From Phycicoccus avicenniae_A (GTDB taxonomy: Bacteria; Actinomycetota; Actinomycetes; Actinomycetales; Dermatophilaceae), in contig NZ_JBNVZV010000006.1 in assembly GCF_050496545.1 (NCBI RefSeq), positions 1 through 64,000 of the forward strand: 64,000 bases of DNA, given 5' to 3'. A program made the position numbers and the translations under genes. The stretch's first letter is position 1. Every line of letters starts with the position of its first letter. This document shows, piece after piece, positions 62,274 to 64,000 of the stretch. The notes beneath the pieces were generated by a model, which saw nothing but the letters and a program-made list of their open reading frames with translations, was not told where the DNA came from and searched no databases.

Positions 62274-63248
62274 ATGCCAGCCGTGACCGTCGAGAACATC
62301 CTGACCCTGCCCCGGGTCACCGAGCCCGGCGTCGAGGCCGTCTCGCGCCCCGTGCGCTCCATCACGACCGCGCCGCAGGGCTTCGAGGGTGAGGGGTTCC
62401 CCGTGCGCCGCGCCTTCGCCGGTGTCGACCTCGCCGCGCTCGACCCGTTCATCCACATGGACCAGATGGGCGAGGTCGAGTACGCGCCCGGCGAGCCCAA
62501 GGGCACCGCGTGGCACCCGCACCGCGGCTTCGAGACCGTCACCTACATCATCGACGGCACCTTCGAGCACCGGGACAGCACCGGTGGCGGCGGCACCATC
62601 ACCAACGGCGACACGCAGTGGATGACGGCCGGCTCCGGCCTGCTGCACATCGAGGTGCCGCCGGAGTCGCTCGTGATGTCCGGTGGGCTCTTCCACGGCC
62701 TCCAGCTGTGGGTGAACCTCCCGAGCCACCAGAAGATGTCGCCGCCGCGGTACCAGGACATCCGCGGCAACGACGTCGCCCTGCTCTCCAGCCCCGATGG
62801 TGGCGCGCTGGTGCGCGTGATCGCCGGTGAGCTCGACGGGCACGAGGGGCCGGGCATCACCCACACGCCGATCGTCGCGCTGCACGTCACGGTGGCGCCC
62901 GGTGCGCGGGTGCGGCTGCCGTGGAACCCCGCCTACAACGCGCTGGTCTACGCGCTGAACGGCAAGGGCTCGGTCGGGCCGGACCGCCGACCGCTGCGGA
63001 TGGGCCAGCTCGCGGTGCTCGGCGGTGGCGACGTCGTCGAGGTCGGTGCCGACGAGAGCCAGGAGTCGCGCAGCCCGAGCCTGGACCTCTACATCCTCGG
63101 CGGGCGGCCGATCCGCGAGCCCGTCGCGGCGTACGGCCCGTTCGTCATGAACACGCGGGACGAGCTCGTGCAGGCCTTCGAGGACTTCCAGGCCGGCCGG
63201 CTCGGGACCATCCCGGCCGAGCCGCACCCGGGGCACGACGTGCTCTGA
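62274..63248 (+). CDS. Pirin-family protein
   Basis: A 324-residue bicupin. The metal site of pirins is visible: two His in GTAWHPHRGFETVTYIIDG, then TQWMTAGSGLLHIEVPPES with His and Glu, spaced as in human pirin. Family members have quercetinase-like or regulatory redox roles. ATG at 62274 has GAGGAG 10 nt upstream; a TTG at 62202 would read through the operator and is rejected. A strong hairpin follows the stop. Confidence 0.9.
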   Translation: MPAVTVENILTLPRVTEPGVEAVSRPVRSITTAPQGFEGEGFPVRRAFAGVDLAALDPFIHMDQMGEVEYAPGEPKGTAWHPHRGFETVTYIIDGTFEHRDSTGGGGTITNGDTQWMTAGSGLLHIEVPPESLVMSGGLFHGLQLWVNLPSHQKMSPPRYQDIRGNDVALLSSPDGGALVRVIAGELDGHEGPGITHTPIVALHVTVAPGARVRLPWNPAYNALVYALNGKGSVGPDRRPLRMGQLAVLGGGDVVEVGADESQESRSPSLDLYILGGRPIREPVAAYGPFVMNTRDELVQAFEDFQAGRLGTIPAEPHPGHDVL

Positions 63249-63264
63249 GGTCGCCCAGGACCGC

Positions 63265-63300
63265 CGACGCCCCCGTCACCGTGAGGTGGCGGGGGCGTCG
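63265..63300. terminator. Terminator after the pirin gene
   Basis: A 16-bp stem (63265-63280 with 63285-63300) with one G-U pair and a GTGA loop follows the pirin stop by 16 nt. It faces the end of the converging Excalibur gene and could serve both. Confidence 0.8.
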
Positions 63301-63317
63301 TCGTGCGGCGTTCTCGC

Positions 63318-63596
63318 TCAGCGCTTCTCGCAGGCGATGCCGTCCTTGTCGCGGTCCAGGCCCTTGTTGGCGCGCATGGCCTCGGCGTAGAGCTTGTCGC
63401 TCTTCGTGAAGGTCGTGACCGGCTTCCCGGAGGTGCGGTCCTTCGCCTTCTTCTTGCCGACGCCGTGCTTGTAGGTCTTGTTGACGGTCGTGCAGTTCTT
63501 CCACTTCGCCGGGACGGCGCTCGCCGGGGCCGCGGTCGCGGTCCCGAGGGCGAGGGTGGCGGCCGCGAGCACGGCCGGGATCATCGACTTCTTCAC
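63318..63596 (-). CDS. Secreted Excalibur calcium-binding-domain protein
   Basis: A 92-residue exported protein. The signal peptide KKSMIPAVLAAATLALGTAT ends in an AxA site around residue 28. The Excalibur motif runs from CTTVNKTYKHGVGK through LYAEAMRANKGLDRDKDGIA to CEKR, with the DxDxDGxxC-like loop that binds calcium. GTG at 63596 has GGGAGG 8-9 nt before it. Usually cell-surface or extracellular; no partner gene is close. Confidence 0.88.
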   Translation of the reverse strand: MKKSMIPAVLAAATLALGTATAAPASAVPAKWKNCTTVNKTYKHGVGKKKAKDRTSGKPVTTFTKSDKLYAEAMRANKGLDRDKDGIACEKR

Positions 63597-63755
63597 GTGC
63601 TGTTCCCTCCCTGGGTATCCCGGCCACCGTAGGGCGGGACCCCTGCGGACGCCGCATCCCCGGGTCGAGGTCGAGCCGTTCGGGGGAGGAGTGCGACGTC
63701 CGCGCCGAGAGAGCTCCCTGTGCGGCCTGGCAGGGATGCTGCACGATGGCGCAGC

Positions 63756-63878
63756 AACTTCCGCGTCATCGGGCACCTTCTCCGTCGTCACGGGGATGGC
63801 GCGGAAGAGCGGTCGTGACAGGGATGCATCCGCGTCATCGAAGAACTTCCCCGTCGTCACCGTGATGACGAGGAAGTT
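63756..63878. repeat. Cluster of short repeats with large palindrome
   Basis: A 47-bp sequence at 63761-63807 recurs imperfectly at 63830-63876, a period of 69 bp. The unit AACTTCC-N-CGTC-R-TC appears near 63756, 63776, 63825 and 63844, and in inverse at 63862-63878. GAACTTCC at 63843-63850 pairs with GGAAGTTC at 63872-63879 to form an almost perfect 18-bp stem. No gene is seen between 63597 and 63883. Confidence 0.5.
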
Positions 63879-63883
63879 CGTGG

Positions 63884-64000
63884 TCAGCGGCCGCGGTTGC
63901 GGGGGTGCTGGCGGGCCTGTCGCTCGTTGCCGCGCCGGTAGTTGCCGGTGAGCCGCGCCATCAGCTCCTGGGGGTCGCCGCGCTCGACGTCGTCGAGGAA
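63884..64000 (-). CDS. 3' end of unidentified gene (partial)
   Basis: Read on the minus strand from the window edge, 38 codons are open and end at TGA. The residues include a charged stretch DDVERGDPQELMARLTGNYR and then RGNERQARQHPRNRGR. The tail has the look of a conserved actinobacterial protein, but I cannot name the family. The gene continues beyond the window. Confidence 0.6.
   Translation of the reverse strand, partial: FLDDVERGDPQELMARLTGNYRRGNERQARQHPRNRGR

Overview
The window is very GC-rich, uses many GTG starts and is densely packed with actinobacterial gene families (a SARP-type regulator, SigE-type ECF factors, the GlgE pathway, crotonyl-CoA carboxylase/reductase, an etfBA-cysteine desulfurase-mnmA block). 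It is chromosomal DNA of an aerobic actinobacterium. The gene set looks like Micrococcales, perhaps near Intrasporangiaceae, but the family assignment is inference. I saw no tRNA or rRNA gene, transposase, phage gene, CRISPR array or replication origin. The first bases are a 32-nt poly-C run that looks like an assembly or sequencing artefact.

Layout. 1-2.9 kb: a tandemly duplicated pair (membrane protein plus ECF sigma factor), each sigma gene overlapping its partner as GTGA. 3.1-5.6 kb: a dimethylglycine/sarcosine dehydrogenase-like flavoprotein fused to GcvT. 5.6-16.2 kb: a small zinc-ribbon-like protein, an AI-2E-type permease, ccr, a GH15-like secreted protein with a membrane partner, methylmalonyl-CoA epimerase, a small membrane protein plus XRE regulator under paired operators, a thiolase, meaB and a GNAT. 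Ccr, epimerase, thiolase and MeaB belong together in acetyl-CoA/propionyl-CoA (ethylmalonyl-CoA type) metabolism. 16.1-19.4 kb: a GH65 disaccharide phosphorylase and its beta-phosphoglucomutase. 19.5-26.4 kb: a MarR regulator, a membrane protein/lipoprotein pair, a CnoX-like protein, two alpha/beta hydrolases, an ATP-grasp enzyme and an unknown protein. 26.4-32.5 kb: NmrA-like protein, hemerythrin-domain protein, large SARP-AAA-TPR regulator and a DAPG-hydrolase-family protein; their promoters carry direct repeats of the SARP type (CAAG with 11-bp period).

32.4-36.3 kb: pgm, then a divergent sulfur-relay operon (SQR-like flavoprotein, DsrC/TusE-like, DsrE2-like) behind a CsoR/CstR-like palindrome. 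36.6-46.7 kb: the GlgE pathway on the minus strand, transcribed glgE-treS-maltokinase-glgB with overlapping junctions, with glgP behind a LacI-type operator; glgX lies at 49.9-52.0 kb. In this pathway trehalose is converted to maltose, maltose-1-phosphate and branched alpha-glucan, while GlgP, GlgX, Pgm and the GH65/beta-PGM pair return glucose phosphates. glgC and glgA are not in the window. Between and after these lie a lactate 2-monooxygenase-like enzyme, a phytanoyl-CoA dioxygenase-family protein and a class III aminotransferase.

53.7-64 kb: YbjN-domain protein and enoyl-CoA hydratase; a DUF4394 secreted protein with ECF sigma and zinc anti-sigma (minus strand); etfBA; a VOC protein; cysteine desulfurase, mnmA and a DksA/TraR-type protein (tRNA thiolation block); pirin behind a MarR-like operator; a secreted Excalibur-domain protein; a small palindromic repeat cluster; and the 3' end of an unidentified minus-strand gene.

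Two general traits stand out. About a dozen genes have a TANNNT -10 element only 6-8 nt before the start codon (leaderless transcripts), and many convergent genes meet with overlapping or nearly touching stop codons.
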